Shown: positions 22,701 through 34,429, counted from the stretch's first letter. The stretch: DNA of 64,000 bases from Micrasema longulum (GCA_022494885.1 JAGVSM010000836.1:155665-219664); one strand, 5' to 3'. The notes: generated by a model from the sequence alone, not told the origin. Numbers and translations: made by a program.

Positions 22701-23591
22701 ATAAAACAGACGCGGCGGATCACTCTGTCAAGAACTGTATACTATAGATGAGGGTGTCTTCGCAGAATGGCCAGGCGTTGGGCAGCCGCGGCAGGCAAAC
22801 GATAAGCTCCAGGGGAGGTATCGCTGCCTAGACATCCCTTGCGGGGTCGCTAGTAGGTAGTACTGGCGGCCGCAATCCTGAAGCAGGTAGCCGGTTTGTA
22901 AAGCCGGTATCACTCCGTCGGCGGGAACGGCGTGTGTATTCGGGGAAGTAGCCAAGAGTCCAAATTATCCTGGGTCCAAAATTCAATCCAGAGAGTATCC
23001 GAGTTCCAAGTTCAGGGTGTAACAGTGGTCGAATATTCCAGGTGGCGGCGACGTCCGGTTGAAGCGAATTTGGGAAGCAGGGAGACAAAGCGGAGAGTAA
23101 AAGCCCTTAGTGGTGTTGACGAATAACTGATTTATTATTTCCCCGGCGGGCCTATATATACGACATATTTCGCCGTGCGGCGACGCTGCTAGACCAATAG
23201 CGGGCGGTACTAGGTTGGCCAATCACGTGGCGAGAGAGATAGCGAGCGCATTTGCCCACTCTATCGGTCTCTCTCGCGCCACGTATAAGGATGCCCCCCT
23301 CCCGCTACCCGGCTGCAGTTCCTTGCCAACCGTGCGGCGATTAACATTCAAACAAAAATATCTCTATGACACAGTAAATAATATAGTAGGCAGTCAATAA
23401 TATTTTATTAAATAATTCCTACTCTATACATGCTTCAGTATGGCGATGACCACCCCCGAAAGCGACAAATGCTAGTATTTATTAGGGGGTAGTACCTCGC
23501 ATACACATACTGAAGTTCCTATGCTAAAAATATATCAAAAAGCCCCAGGAAGTGCCGCCAAGTTAACATATGCGGCGTTACGTCGGCAACA
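22701..23591 (-). mobile_element. Probable solo LTR of a retrotransposon, inserted in a MITE
   Basis: An 891-bp GC-rich island in AT-rich DNA. It interrupts a copy of the MITE at 17871: left flank AATACTTGGTAC, right flank GTACACTTCCACTTATT. GTAC is therefore duplicated on both sides (22697-22700 and 23592-23595), a 4-bp target duplication typical of LTR elements. On the - strand it begins TGTTGCCGACG, has a TATA-box-like TATATATAGG (about 23153-23162) and an AATAAA (23133-23138). No gag or pol lies inside, which fits a solo LTR. The other terminus does not show the usual CA, so superfamily and exact edge are uncertain. Confidence 0.6.
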
Positions 23592-23617
23592 GTACACTTC
23601 CACTTATTTTTTAATGA

Positions 23618-23840
23618 ACTTTCTACTGAATATGCTGTTTAATTTTTAGGTTAACTTTTTGAATATAAATCTTTTATAATTTTTAGGTTGAATTTTTTTT
23701 ATAAATCTTGGGAATAAGGAAATTTATGTTTTTTAAAAAAATATATATATATTAAGCCAAATATGTTAGTATTATAAATTTTTGTAAAAGGCAGATAATA
23801 AAATTATAATATTAATATAATGTTAATAAAATAAAATACG
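23618..23840 (+). repeat. Second copy of the element seen at 21428-21655
   Basis: GAACTTTCTACTGAATATGC, TATTAAGCCAAATATGTTAG and TTTTGTAAAAGGCAGAT match in order and orientation. It ends in AATAAAATAAAA-type sequence. Confidence 0.65.
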
Positions 23841-23849
23841 TAATATTTC

Positions 23850-24025
23850 AATGGAACAAGTGGGACAAATTATTGAAACATGTGTTGGCGGTGTCCTGTA
23901 AGAGAGGGTTCTATTCTATGAAAAACATTTAATGTTTTATTACAATGTGCAGGGTCCAACTAAGAGGACTAATAAGGGTGAGTTTTTGAGTTCTATCTGC
24001 TGATTTATTAAAATTCAATCGCTAT
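23850..24025 (+). repeat. Dispersed repeat with exon-like block, copy 1
   Basis: ATATTTCAATGGAACAAGTG, TGTAAGAGAGGGTTCTATTC, then TACAATGTGCAGGGTCCAAC and TAAGAGGACTAATAAGG with GTGAGT recur inverted at 63495-63665. Both copies keep a CAG before and a GTGAGT or GTAAGT after the same 24-base block, resembling splice borders. The function is unknown. Confidence 0.5.
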
Positions 24026-24388
24026 TATTTTTTATCCCATTTTTTTCTAAAATTTCTAATCTTTCTAACTTTTGACCTTTATGTCATACATGTAAAAATT
24101 TTATGTTTATTGATTTGTCAAAATTAGACTTCCATTTAGGAAAAAGGCAAAGTCACAAAATTCAATTTTATTTAAAGCAATTAAAAAGTATTACGAAATG
24201 GAAAAAAATATTTATGAAGAAAAAAACATATCAAAATTTAAAATAATGGTCAAGACATATGTGATAAACAATTTATAAATTAAATATATTTGCAATGTTA
24301 TTATTAGAACACACATAACGATATGTATGATATGTGTGCCCTACTTTAAGATTTAAATAAAAATAAAAAATTAAAAAAAATGTTTTAG

Positions 24389-24600
24389 CTATTACATCAT
24401 TACAATGGAATTCCATCAAGAGTTTCCAATAAATAATTCGTGGAACACCATTGTGATCGTGAATATGATAAACAACCATGGTGAGAAATTGTTATCAAGT
24501 CGCTTATTAGCACGTCGATAGATATTTGTGATTGAGCTACTGCAAGTACTGAAACTGTAAGATCATGTTTGCAGGCCGTTGTTGACATTTCAAGGGTTTT
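24389..24600 (-). mobile_element. Truncated or internally deleted Harbinger derivative
   Basis: Antisense it encodes LTVSVLAVAQSQISIDVLIS, homologous to the distal partner ORF at 20240. It is followed by the subterminal block ATTCCATTGTAATGATG that also sits at 18140. The fusion of ORF end and element end suggests a 3' remnant of a second copy. Confidence 0.45.
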
Positions 24601-24739
24601 TGTGCCAGTTTTGTGACAGCATCTTTTACAACTCTTTACAAGATAAAATGCTGAGAAGTTCCCTGTTTGCCCAATAAAAAGAATATCCTCCCAGATCTCA
24701 ACACTGAAAGAGAAAATGGAAGCTTCTTTAAAGCAAAAA

Positions 24740-24810
24740 AATCCACATTAAGAAATATAAACCTTGAATATAATAAAGCAAGGTAAATAATATATGCAGC
24801 TCTTATCTAA
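24740..24810 (+). repeat. Orphan LINE 3' segment
   Basis: AAATCCACATTAAGAAATAT, then AAACCTTGAATATAATAAAG, matches 13125-13185 downstream of the LINE coding relic. Confidence 0.5.
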
Positions 24811-24999
24811 AAGAAAAAGAACTAAAAATTCACACCAGCCAAACGGAACCTTCTCCAGCATCGACACTTGGCATACTGACTGGGAAAGGTAAATCTACAC
24901 AATCCTACCAGAAAAACTTGGTACTACAAAAACTGAAGTTCGGTTTGTTTTGGGAACCCCCTTGTGAATATTTTATTTCTACAGCATATTTTTGAATAT

Positions 25000-26440
25000 A
25001 TTGTATTCTATACATATATATTTACATATATATACACATACATTCTATACATATATATACATACATTCTATATATATATATTTTATACATAAGTCTATAC
25101 ATGAGACCTTCAACCAGAATTCTGGATTCCATGCAAATGAATTGAATTTAATATTATTTTAGTATTACCAAAAATTCAATAAAAATAAATAAATGGGTAG
25201 AAATTATAGGAAATTTAAGGAAAGGATCTGATTCACAAAAAACAAATGCTGTTTGTAAACATTAAAAATCAAACTATTTTTACACACAAAAAAAACATCT
25301 CTCCATTTTTTTGTAAATGCATTATCCTCGAATACAACCCTGGTAGATCGATTTTTTATTTTTTTATATTTATTTTAATAGTATAATTATACATTTTTAC
25401 AATTCAAAAAAAAAAATTCACTTGTTATATTTTTACTAAAACTAAAATCCCACCAAGCCACTTTTTGTAGCTTGTTGGTGTTTTAAAACACTTATGTTTA
25501 TGAACAACTATTATTTTTCTCTCAGCTCTAGCATAAATACAACAATAATTATTTCTAACAGTGAGAAACAGAACTATGCTGAACTTTTCTAAAATTATGG
25601 CTGCCGCCCTTAAAAGAGACTCCTTGAATTTCTGAATAATTATTTTCATCTCCGCATGAAATTAACAGCTTTATGTGTCCGGAAAATTCAACGGATTTGA
25701 CCGGAACCAGTCATGTACTGAACCATTGAAATTGTATTGAGATTAATCGCACATGTAAAGAGTTATCAATTTTCACACCTCTGACATCTTGCTTAAAAGG
25801 CAAGTGGTGACCCAATTCAGTTTTGTTACCGAAGATTAGACCTTCACATTTATGAAAACTTCCAAAATATGACAGCATTCACTACAAGAAATTCAATCAT
25901 ACCATGTTATAAGTAAACATGTTTTTTTTTAAATTTGGCAGAGGATATCTTATTTAAATATGATTTGATTTGAAAAATTACTGAAAAGTCTCCTAGCTTG
26001 TAATTAAAAAGGTAGCTAAGATTTGAGAAGTCAGCTGCGACTTGCCTTGGAGTGACATCTAAGTGAACAAAGATTGTTTCTTAAGCAATTCTGTGTACTT
26101 CTTCTGGCTGATTTTGCATTTTTTTTTTAAGCCTATCAACAGGCTTATGAAAACCCTAACAGATTGGCATTATTGACTATATATTATATGATAACACTTA
26201 ATCTAAACAATCTTAAAATGTATTTTAATTTACAAAGGTATAATTATGGCATAATCTAAACGGACATGGCAAGTGTGTCATCGCGAATCAGGAGTGACAA
26301 CACCGCTTGCTTCTTGAATGCTTGCCTTTGCTGTAGAAACACATTGACAGTACCGTTTAATGAGATTTTGTTCATTGTTCCGATCAGTACGCAAGTTACG
26401 GTGAGGTCCATTAAGGTTAATCTGAGCAAGAATATCATGG
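25000..26440. other. AT-rich DNA, no gene seen
   Basis: Contains an AT/CATA-type microsatellite (about 25010-25080) and short ORFs without recognisable similarity. Confidence 0.5.
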
Positions 26441-26444
26441 GCAT

Positions 26445-27410
26445 CTAAACAGTTATAATTTGTGCAAGAATATCAAACCAGCCAAAATACTTCTGAATTC
26501 CAAACTGAAGATATGAAAGTAACTCCAGACGATCATAATAGTTAATTATGAAAGTATTTGATCCAATTCTAAATATTAACGATTTTAAACATTTACGTTG
26601 CACCGATTTAATCCGCGTTATATGAATATTATAATTAGGAGACCATATTATAGAATTAAACTCAAGCTGGCTACAAACAAATAATTTATACAATGTTATT
26701 GCAATTTTTGAGCTTTTGAATGGCTTAGATATTTGCAAAATAAATCCACAGATTTTGGATGCTTTCTTGGAAATGTAATCAATGTGATGGTTGAATTTAA
26801 GTTTGTTATTAAAAAGTATCCCAAGATCTCGAATCGTCTCGACGTTCATTAAAATTGTGTTGTTGATTGAATAATTGAAAACTATTTTATTTATTTTTCT
26901 TGTGAATTTAATAGCCATACATTTATTTATATTAAAAAATAAGTCGTTTTCATGACACCAAGATGATAAAGAGTTAAGATCATTTTGTAGTTTATTACAG
27001 TCATCAATAACTTTGAATATTTTACGCTCATCCGCAAATAAAAGAAATTTTAAAAATTTAATTTTTAAAGCAATATCATTTATAAATATCAGAAAGAGTA
27101 GAGGTCCGAGGTTGAATCCTTGTTGTATACCAGAGGATACGGAATAAGGAGAGCCTGAAAAACCACTGATAACAACAATCTGAGATCTGTGCGTGATCTG
27201 TGTTTTAAACTAATTTGATAGTGAGCCATCCACCCCAAATCTCAGAAGTTTTAATAGTAAAAAATTGTGATTGACCCTATCAAAAGCTTTACAGAAATCG
27301 GTATAATTGGCATCAACTTACAAACTATTATCGACACTGTCACTCAAAAATTGGGAGTATTGGATAAGATGTTTGTTACAGATTGTTTGGAAAAAATCTA
27401 ATGTTAAAGA
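26445..27410 (-). pseudogene. Jockey-type LINE reverse transcriptase relic
   Basis: Antisense from about 27410: IQYSQFLSDSVDNSL, stop, VDANYTDFCKAFDRVNHNFL (motif A, D..KAFD), LLKLLRFGVDGSL, stop, VSSGIQQGFNLGPLLFLIFI (motif B, normally PQGS-x-LGPLLF), FLLFADERKIFKVIDD (motif C, normally YADD, here FADE), then a 157-codon open frame with YSINNTILMNVETIRDLGIL, KASKICGFIL and SQLEFNSIIWSPNY. Motif order is correct. The stops and the changed catalytic FADE show an inactive copy. The endonuclease domain is missing. Confidence 0.85.
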
Positions 27411-27419
27411 TTGAAAGAA

Positions 27420-28890
27420 AAATTAACGATTGAACTGCAGGTTTATTTTGTCACAATTTTGATTCGTAAAATCGTTCGTTCGTCATATGTCCATCTCATT
27501 CTAACACAATCAAAATCATATTTCGCTCTCGTTCCCTATCATACGATACGAATGAATTTACAAAACGAATTATTTGCAGAATAAGGCCACAGAATCATAA
27601 GAGCAATAAAATATATCACTAGCAAAAAAATAGAAAACAAGAAAGAAGTCAAATAAACAAATCATTTACAGGGCATTGTTTCCATTAGATCAAAACGAGG
27701 TTAGCAACACAATTAAGGAATGTAAGACAATTTTAGTAATCCTAAATAAAAATACATACAATTGTATATTTTACTGATTTGACTTGTCAAATGCTTGCCT
27801 ACTAAATGATTAAGCATTATTTTTTAAAAAGAGGATTTTTTCAATCATCAGCCAAGCCAAGAGGCTCAATGTTTAATGCTGAGTGCACAGAATACCCAGG
27901 CTTATTTAAATTACTGTAATTTTACAAGAAATCAATTCAACTTAGAATGGGGAAAAAACGCATCGTAGCCATTATGCTTTGGATGCTGCCATTGATGCGG
28001 TGAATAATGATCTGACAATCTATCATAATGAAAACAATGTGCTGTATACATCTTTCACAAGCAGCGGCTGTATTATAATATTTTGTGTTCTTTCTCTACG
28101 CGGCTATATTTGTAACAAACCACAATAAAATGAAGACCATAAAATTCTAACCAGTAAATGATGTCCATAATTATATCATAAATTATAATGATCGAACTTG
28201 CTGAAAAATAACACCGATTCAAATTTTGGAGGCTGCTTTCCTTAATTGCTACCCAAAATGTTGATTCCGCAAGCAAATACAATTCATAAGACAGTTTTAA
28301 ACTAAATTTACTTACGTTGTTAGTTCTGTAGCATTATTACTTGTTACCATAAAGTAAACAATATGCATCACGTATTGAACGTTTAAAGATTTTATAATAC
28401 TGTTTTAATAATTAAACAAAACAGCTTACTTAACAAATCGTCAAATCGACCCCAAATTTCTCGATCCTATAAAAATTTGTGACAAATGACAAACGACAAT
28501 CAGATGAACGAACAGCTTCAATGAAGAGTTGCCAACAATACAAAATATAAACCTCCATTACCCAACAAATGGGTAGGTACGTAGGTAGATTCTGAAAAAT
28601 AAATCGGTAGAATCATTGCCACCCAAAGGTCGTGAGTAGTGGAGATGGATAGAGAGGTGGCTGCTATTGTGACAATAATAATTTTGGCAGTTGTCCTAAA
28701 TTTAAAAGATAAAATCATTTCTAAACTGAAAATACATATATTATGAAAAGAACAGGGATGAGTTTAAAAATTTATAGAATTTAAATTAATTAGGTAGATT
28801 TCTCCCAAAATCAATAAATCTGCCGAAAAATCAGCACAAACATTTTCACAAATTATACTCTTCATTACATACAAGAATCTTGACCACTAC
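27420..28890. other. AT-rich DNA, no gene seen
   Basis: No recognisable coding or repeat structure. Short ORFs at 28073-28282 and 28518-28718 have no family resemblance. Confidence 0.45.
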
Positions 28891-28892
28891 AC

Positions 28893-29092
28893 TACGGCCC
28901 CCGTGGAGTAGTAGTCAAGACGCTTGACTCGCGCACGGAAGGTTCCGGGTTTGATTCCCGGTGAGAACACAAAAATTAAAATGTGATTTTTCTCAAGCCT
29001 GGTTCTTCTGTAATGTAATTCACCACTGTAATTCGGCCTCCTGGCCTGTTGTGGTGCAAAAAATGAAATGAAATGATTTTTTTTTTTTTAAA
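28893..29092 (+). repeat. SINE S1, full-length tRNA-derived copy
   Basis: The tRNA-like head CCCGTGGAGTAGTAGTCAAG (box A) and GAAGGTTCCGGGTTTGATTC (box B) is followed by the body AAAATTAAAATGTGATTTTT, TTCACCACTGTAATTCGGCC and CCTGTTGTGGTGCAAAAAA, with an ATGAAATGAAATG tail. Confidence 0.85.
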
Positions 29093-29099
29093 TACAACT

Positions 29100-30510
29100 T
29101 ACCAACCTACATCAAAAAAAAATCGGTAGGTCCTGAAAAATAAATCAGTAGATTAATTAGTTATTTATTTATTTTATTGGGTAAACAAACAGTATATACT
29201 CAATTATTGCAGATTTCTTTGTTTATTAGTGTAAGAAACTCATGCACACACCAAAAAAATTGTTAACACTTAATACAATAATTTTAATTATGTTCAATAT
29301 AATAAATGTAAAAGAAACGAAGAGAAAAATATGTATATAATAATAAAGTTAATGTCTGCTTCTCTCAAAATTTCTATATTTTTTTACCTAAATTGACATA
29401 CATTGTCACAAAAAATATCAGCCTCGGTAAATCCAGTGTTATATTGTTTGCATATTTTAGGTATTGTAGATTGTTTCAAATAGTTTGTTGACGCGTTTTC
29501 AGTGTAAAACAGAAGATTTTGTCTTGTCGGTTTAGATGGCACACGGAATGGAAGTCTTTCAAGTAGGTTAGGAGAATCAATTTTATTATTTATTGATTTG
29601 AATAAAAATTACTAGTCTAACATTATTTTTCGATTTTTAAAAGAGTTTATTCCATAGTACTGCATACTTTCAGCATGATTAGGGAAGTTAATGTTTAACC
29701 GGGAGTCGACCTACTAAAGAAAATTTCGTTGGACCCTTTCTAGCCTATTAATACTTACAATTATAAAACCAAGTGCCGTGGACGGCGGTGGGGTTAGATT
29801 CACTGTTCACCTGAAAGCCATGAGCGGTGGGGGATAGCTGCTATTATTAAAATAATAAAAAATTATAGATAAAACCACCTACATGTCATAAGTTATGAGG
29901 AAATGTGTAAAAATCTGTAGAATTTCAATTGAATTCGGTATATCAATAGATTGCTCCAAAAAATCGGTAGAGTTGGCAATGCTGATTCAATGCATAGATT
30001 ATTGAAGGCATAGATTTTTAATTACACAGAAAAAGCGGCATGTAATAGATGAACAAAAATAAATTATTTTCAATAATGCCATTTATTTTATTAGGTGTCG
30101 TACAGTCTGTCAATAAAGAGTAGAAAACAAGGGAGGGCGCCACTGTTGTTTAAATGGCAATACTAAAAATAGAACGCATGCTGGAAATGTAAAGCTGTGT
30201 ATCCTACAATTTTGTAAAATATTAATTACACAAAAATATTTTTTCATTGCAATATAGATAGGTACCCACTGATCTCAAAATTAAATGAAATACAATAAAT
30301 AACATACAAACATAACTTCATAGTAAAATATTTTTACCATCGAAACATACAGTAAAGATAGAATTGTTAATGTTTTTTAACACAAGTTGGTAGAAAAAAA
30401 TAATAACATGTAACTTTAAATATAATATAAGGTGGTTTCATGTAGACGGTGTCATTCCTCGTGTTTTAAAGATTTGTATAGAATACAAACGGACAGACCG
30501 ACGGACACTC
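29100..30510. other. AT-rich DNA, no gene seen
   Basis: No coding similarity recognised. Confidence 0.4.
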
Positions 30511-30514
30511 TTTT

Positions 30515-30522
<8 letters not shown>

Positions 30523-30553
<31 letters not shown>
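30523..30553. repeat. (TA)n microsatellite
   Basis: About 30 bases of uninterrupted alternating T and A. Confidence 0.9.
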
Positions 30554-30556
<3 letters not shown>

Positions 30557-30566
30557 ATTTAAATCT

Positions 30567-31760
30567 CATTGAGAATCAGATTCAGAATCTAAAAACTCAA
30601 CACCCTAAAATGGATTTTCTTCTATAAAACTGAGTTCAGCTTCATCTTCCGTGTCGCAGGTGTCGCTGTCACCGTTATTTACTTGAATTATCAAGTCATC
30701 AATATTTCCATACAAGGTGTTTCCATCCTCATAATACTTTTTTTTCAATTTTTTCTACACGTGAGCAACAATTTCTCCAGTTTTCGGAGTTCCTTTATAT
30801 TGTTTCCATTTCCTGTGTTTCTTTGAGCAACTTTTCGTTTTGCCAAAGCCCATATTAATTCTATGGGATTCAAGTCACAGTGATAAGGTGGAAGCCTTGC
30901 CACGGTGTGACCATGTTCTCCTAGTAATTCATCTATTTCATATATGGGCTCTGGCTTGTGTTGTCTAACCAATATTGACAATGAAGGTTTCCTTAATGAT
31001 GGATCAAAGGGGATGTTATTTTCTAACAGCCAATATTTGATATCATCCATTTTTGTTGCCGATGTTAACAATGATAAGGCTTTGTTAACAATTATGGAAT
31101 GATAAGGTGCCTTATCCATAACAATAATAGATGGTTCTGATAAATTTGGAATAAGTCTTTCCACCACCCATTTTGTGAAATTATGCCCATTCATTTCAGA
31201 GTGATAGTCTTCCTTTGTGTTATTTCCACTGAAAATCAAGAGCGCATTAGGCACGAAACCTTTTTCGCTTCCAGCGTGAACCATCTTTTCCATCCATCTT
31301 TTACCTTTGAAATTTCATTCCGCACTACACTCACTCAATAAACAATATCTTTTCTCAGCTCTTCCAGCAACATTCTATTATCCATAATAACCTTTAAATA
31401 CGCTTCTGTCTTCGCTACAACATTTGTTTTTTCTATAAGAATTTCACGGTTTGTCTTGCATTTTTTATATACAAAACCAATCGACATTAAGATTTTTCTT
31501 AAATATTCGTGACTACCATCAAATTCCATGTCTTCTTTTAATACAGCTAACAAACTTCTCAACGTGGGAACTTCCTTTCGAACTGTATAAAAAAAATGTA
31601 CCTTCTGACGAATAGCACTGATATCAAAATTATCTAAAGCTTTCGGAGGGCGACCCTTTCTTATTTTGCCTGGAGTTTGGAATGTACCCCCATTTGTTTC
31701 ACTCTCCTTGACAATTCGCCTGATGGTACTTTCTGATTTACCTGCAAAAAGATTTATAAA
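30567..31760 (-). pseudogene. Tc1/mariner-superfamily (DDE_3) transposase relic with deleted first catalytic block
   Basis: Antisense, an N-terminal helix-turn-helix (KSESTIRRIVKESETNGG) and basic linker (PGKIRKGRPPKALDNFD) lead through GSHEYLRKILMSIGFVYKKC to EELRKDIVY and a stop at about 31335. The frame resumes at 31293 with MVHAGSEKGFVPNALLIFSG, IIVMDKAPYHS (second catalytic Asp) and LPPYHCDLNPIELIWALAKR (third acidic residue, Glu). The block that normally carries the first Asp (a DETW-like motif) falls in the gap and is missing. After a stop at 30757 an acidic tail (NNGDSDTCDTEDEAELSF) continues to about 30605. CTTTTTGCAG just before the HTH looks like a splice acceptor, so the gene may have had an intron. 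Confidence 0.8.
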
Positions 31761-32068
31761 AAAAATATAACTATGAGGGCCAACAATATTGTATGCATAT
31801 GTAAAAAAAATAAAATAATAAAACATGTTTGAAAAATTTTAATAAAATGCATTCAAATTGTTATTATTCATAATATATGAATATAAAAATATCTATCATT
31901 TTAATTTTCAAACACAATTTTAAAATGAGTCAATTTTGATGAGTCAATCAGTAAAATTTTAGAAAGGTTATGCACTATTATTACCATAATAAATTTATCT
32001 ATTAACTCTTTTTTATGTCAATAATTTTCAATTTTGATTTTTAAAAAAATATTTAAATATTTAAAATT

Positions 32069-32513
32069 GTTGCAACAGAGAGTGAAAACATTTTTGAAAA
32101 GGGAATATGGGAGTCTAGACATTAACAGGGCTTATGACCTGTTATTGGCTGGTTTAAGTGGCCACTTTACACACTGTGTAACATTCACCATTCTGCCTAT
32201 GTTTGAACATCCAGTCATTCTGCAAGCATTTGGACATATTCAAAACATTGTTGAATTAACTACCTGGTAAAAGGAGAAATATAAAAATTGGCATTTTTTT
32301 TTCAGGCGTTGCCTAGTAAGTAAATTGGTACAGCCGAATGAATCTCACCCGCATGATAAAGGTTTCGGCTCTTTTACTTCACAAAAGTCAACAGATGGAA
32401 GAGTTGAGGAAATGTGGATGTTCAAACATAGGCAGAATGGTGAATGTTACACAGTGTGTAAAGTGGCCACTCAAACCAGCCAATGACAGGTCATAAACCC
32501 TGCTCCTATTCTC
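32069..32513. mobile_element. Foldback element, copy FB1 (long inverted arms)
   Basis: The left arm 32128-32212 (GGGCTTATGACCTGTTATTG ... TATGTTTGAACATCCA) is the inverse of the right arm 32415-32500 (TGGATGTTCAAACATAGGCA ... GACAGGTCATAAACCC), about 85 bp with few mismatches. The centre holds CAGGCGTTGCCTAGTAAG and GAATCTCACCCGCATG, shared by all copies. No ORF. Related copies lie at 37235, 39430-40200, 50221 and 56700. Confidence 0.8.
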
Positions 32514-32731
32514 AAAGCTTTCCCCTCTATTGTCATCTCGCTAAACAACTCCCTAGGGAGAAAATCCAGCCAGTTTGCAATGCAAGCATTTGGACATACT
32601 CAAAACAATATAAAATTATTTTAAATGTTTTATTTTCAAATATAATTCGTTTTATAATAATTATAATACTTTCTTTTAAAATTTAAATGACTCCGAAATA
32701 TTTATAGATTACCTTAAATTAATTATTATTT

Positions 32732-32984
32732 CTTCATCATCATTCCCTTTCCGCACCTAATGATGCATAGGGCACTACATTGGTACACCAATCGCAGCGT
32801 ATCTTGATATTTTTACATGTAGGTAAGACGACCATCAGTCTTACGTGTCAAGTCCCTGTCCAGGGACTATGAAATATTCCAGCGTAAAAACACAGTTTAA
32901 ATTTCATGTCAACCATGTCGGGAATCGAACCCGAAGCCTCTTGCATGGTAGGCGAACGCGCTGGCCATTGCACTACGAGGTGGA
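32732..32984 (-). repeat. SINE S2, full-length antisense copy
   Basis: CTTCATCATCATTCCCTTTC (tail), GCATAGGGCACTACATTGG, AATCGCAGCGTATCTTGAT, ACCATGTCGGGAATCGAACC (antisense box B) and GCCATTGCACTACGAGGTGG (antisense box A) match 19546-19800. Confidence 0.8.
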
Positions 32985-33459
32985 CAAACATTTTTGGATT
33001 GCTAAAATAATTCTGTTGTATCCTGAGTAACAAAATAGTAATATTTTAAAGGAATAAATAAAATTGCTTTGTTTTATGAACCACTTATTTATTATCACAA
33101 CCGACTAGTTTCGGAAACTCATGTTGCCCTCTTCAGGGTTATATAATGACTAAATATACATACTTAAAAGAAACAGTGAACAGTGGGTGTCGATAAGAAT
33201 AGAGGAGGGGGTAATTGTGTTGGGGGGTAAGTAAGGGGGTAATTATTTATTTCTTTAAAATATAACAATGAATTACAAAGTTAGTGCTACAAACTACAAA
33301 CATCCAAAATATAATAATTAAAACTGTAAAGAAAATCACGTTCTTCCAGAAAATAACTAAATAAAGTGATGATTAATCCAAACCAATACTACTACTAAAC
33401 TAATTGTTTATCTGGAATACTATGTTCGTTTTCGTGCCACTAAATCAAATTTTGTACAA

Positions 33460-33800
33460 CAATAAACCATCACGCCGTTTCCCTATAAGGATAGGCAGAT
33501 AGGGTACAACGCCATATCGCTCTGTCTTTGCATACAGATCTGGCTTTCATACATCTTCTCATGCATGCTTGCCGATTATTCCGACTTTGGTCATGTCCGT
33601 CCTCAAATATTTGTTGAATTTAGTCATGCCATGTCTTTCTCGGTCTTCATTGATTTCTGAATGCATCAACATTATCATAGTAAATCTTTTTGGCCGTTAT
33701 TTCGCTGTCCATTTCGGTGTCCAAACCAAAGTAGAACTCCTTTCTTGATTCTGTCGATAATGCTTATCTCAGCATCGCGTAATGTACAGATCTCGATATT
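33460..33800 (-). pseudogene. RTE-like LINE 3'-end relic
   Basis: Antisense reads EICTLRDAEISIIDRIKKGV with LLWFGH, and after frameshifts the NNRQACMRRCM-type block and the CCTATCTGCCTATCC 3' end. It is homologous to 20990-21990 and 62863-63210. Confidence 0.7.
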
Positions 33801-33886
33801 TATAATTTATTAATTTATTTGGCAAATGTAGTCTGCATTACTTTAGGGACTGTTTAACCCATTACGTAATGCAGACTAAATATAAG

Positions 33887-34126
33887 TTAGAAGTTGATGA
33901 ATAGAAAGCAGATAGCTGCTAATATGTTATCCGCAGAAGCCGTATTCAGCAAGCGAATTGCCTTATTAATGGATGAATTCTGACTTGCTTTTGTACAACT
34001 TCTGGGTGTGTAAAACAATGCATAATATCTCGCTCTAGTATAATTATTGGGAACATACAAACTGATCTCTACGGCTCTTTGGCGAAGTAGAGCAGCGAAG
34101 GTGTTAACCCGTCTAGCTGTAAACAT
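33887..34126 (-). pseudogene. Non-LTR polymerase C-terminal relic
   Basis: Antisense: LLRQRAVEISLYVPNNYTRA, then RYYALFYTPR and NSSINKAIRLLNTASADN. It matches the closing segment of jockey/CR1-like polymerases. The rest of the element is absent. Confidence 0.6.
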
Positions 34127-34144
34127 TTCGGAGGCACTGCAATA

Positions 34145-34229
34145 ATTTTAATGTGCCAATATGTCTTCTTGCTCATACTGATCATCGTGGTTTCGGATGT
34201 GACAGGGTTTAAAGAACACCTGTATAATT
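34145..34229. mobile_element. Isolated end of the 58305-58670 MITE family
   Basis: TAATGTGCCAATATGTCTTC, TTGCTCATACTGATCATCGT and GATGTGACAGGGTTTAAAGA are nearly identical to the right inverted repeat at 58595-58670. No second end is found nearby. Confidence 0.7.
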
Positions 34230-34304
34230 TCATGCGCTCCAAAGTGTTGGGATTGTAAATTAACCCATTCAGAAGTTTAAATTCCATCATATGCCCGTCA
34301 TTAT

Positions 34305-34420
34305 CATCATATCTTACCTTCGCGTAACAAAAATGATTAAGATATACTGCGATTGGTGTACCAATGCAGTGCCCTATGCACCATTTGGTGCGGCAAGGGA
34401 ACGACGATGATGATGACAAA
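34305..34420 (+). repeat. S2 SINE 3' body fragment
   Basis: TCATATCTTACCTTCGCGTA, ATACTGCGATTGGTGTACCA and GCAGTGCCCTATGCACCATT, ending in GACGATGATGATGA. The tRNA-like head is missing. Confidence 0.7.
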
Positions 34421-34429
34421 TAATCTTTT

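Noticed and set aside
28900..28960. tRNA gene suggested by box A and box B
   Set aside because: The same head is joined to a fixed non-tRNA body and ATGAAA tail in several copies, so it is a SINE. The same applies to the S2 and S3 heads.
32034..32270. 78-codon ORF
   Set aside because: It lies within the left arm of foldback copy FB1 and is a by-product of that repeat.
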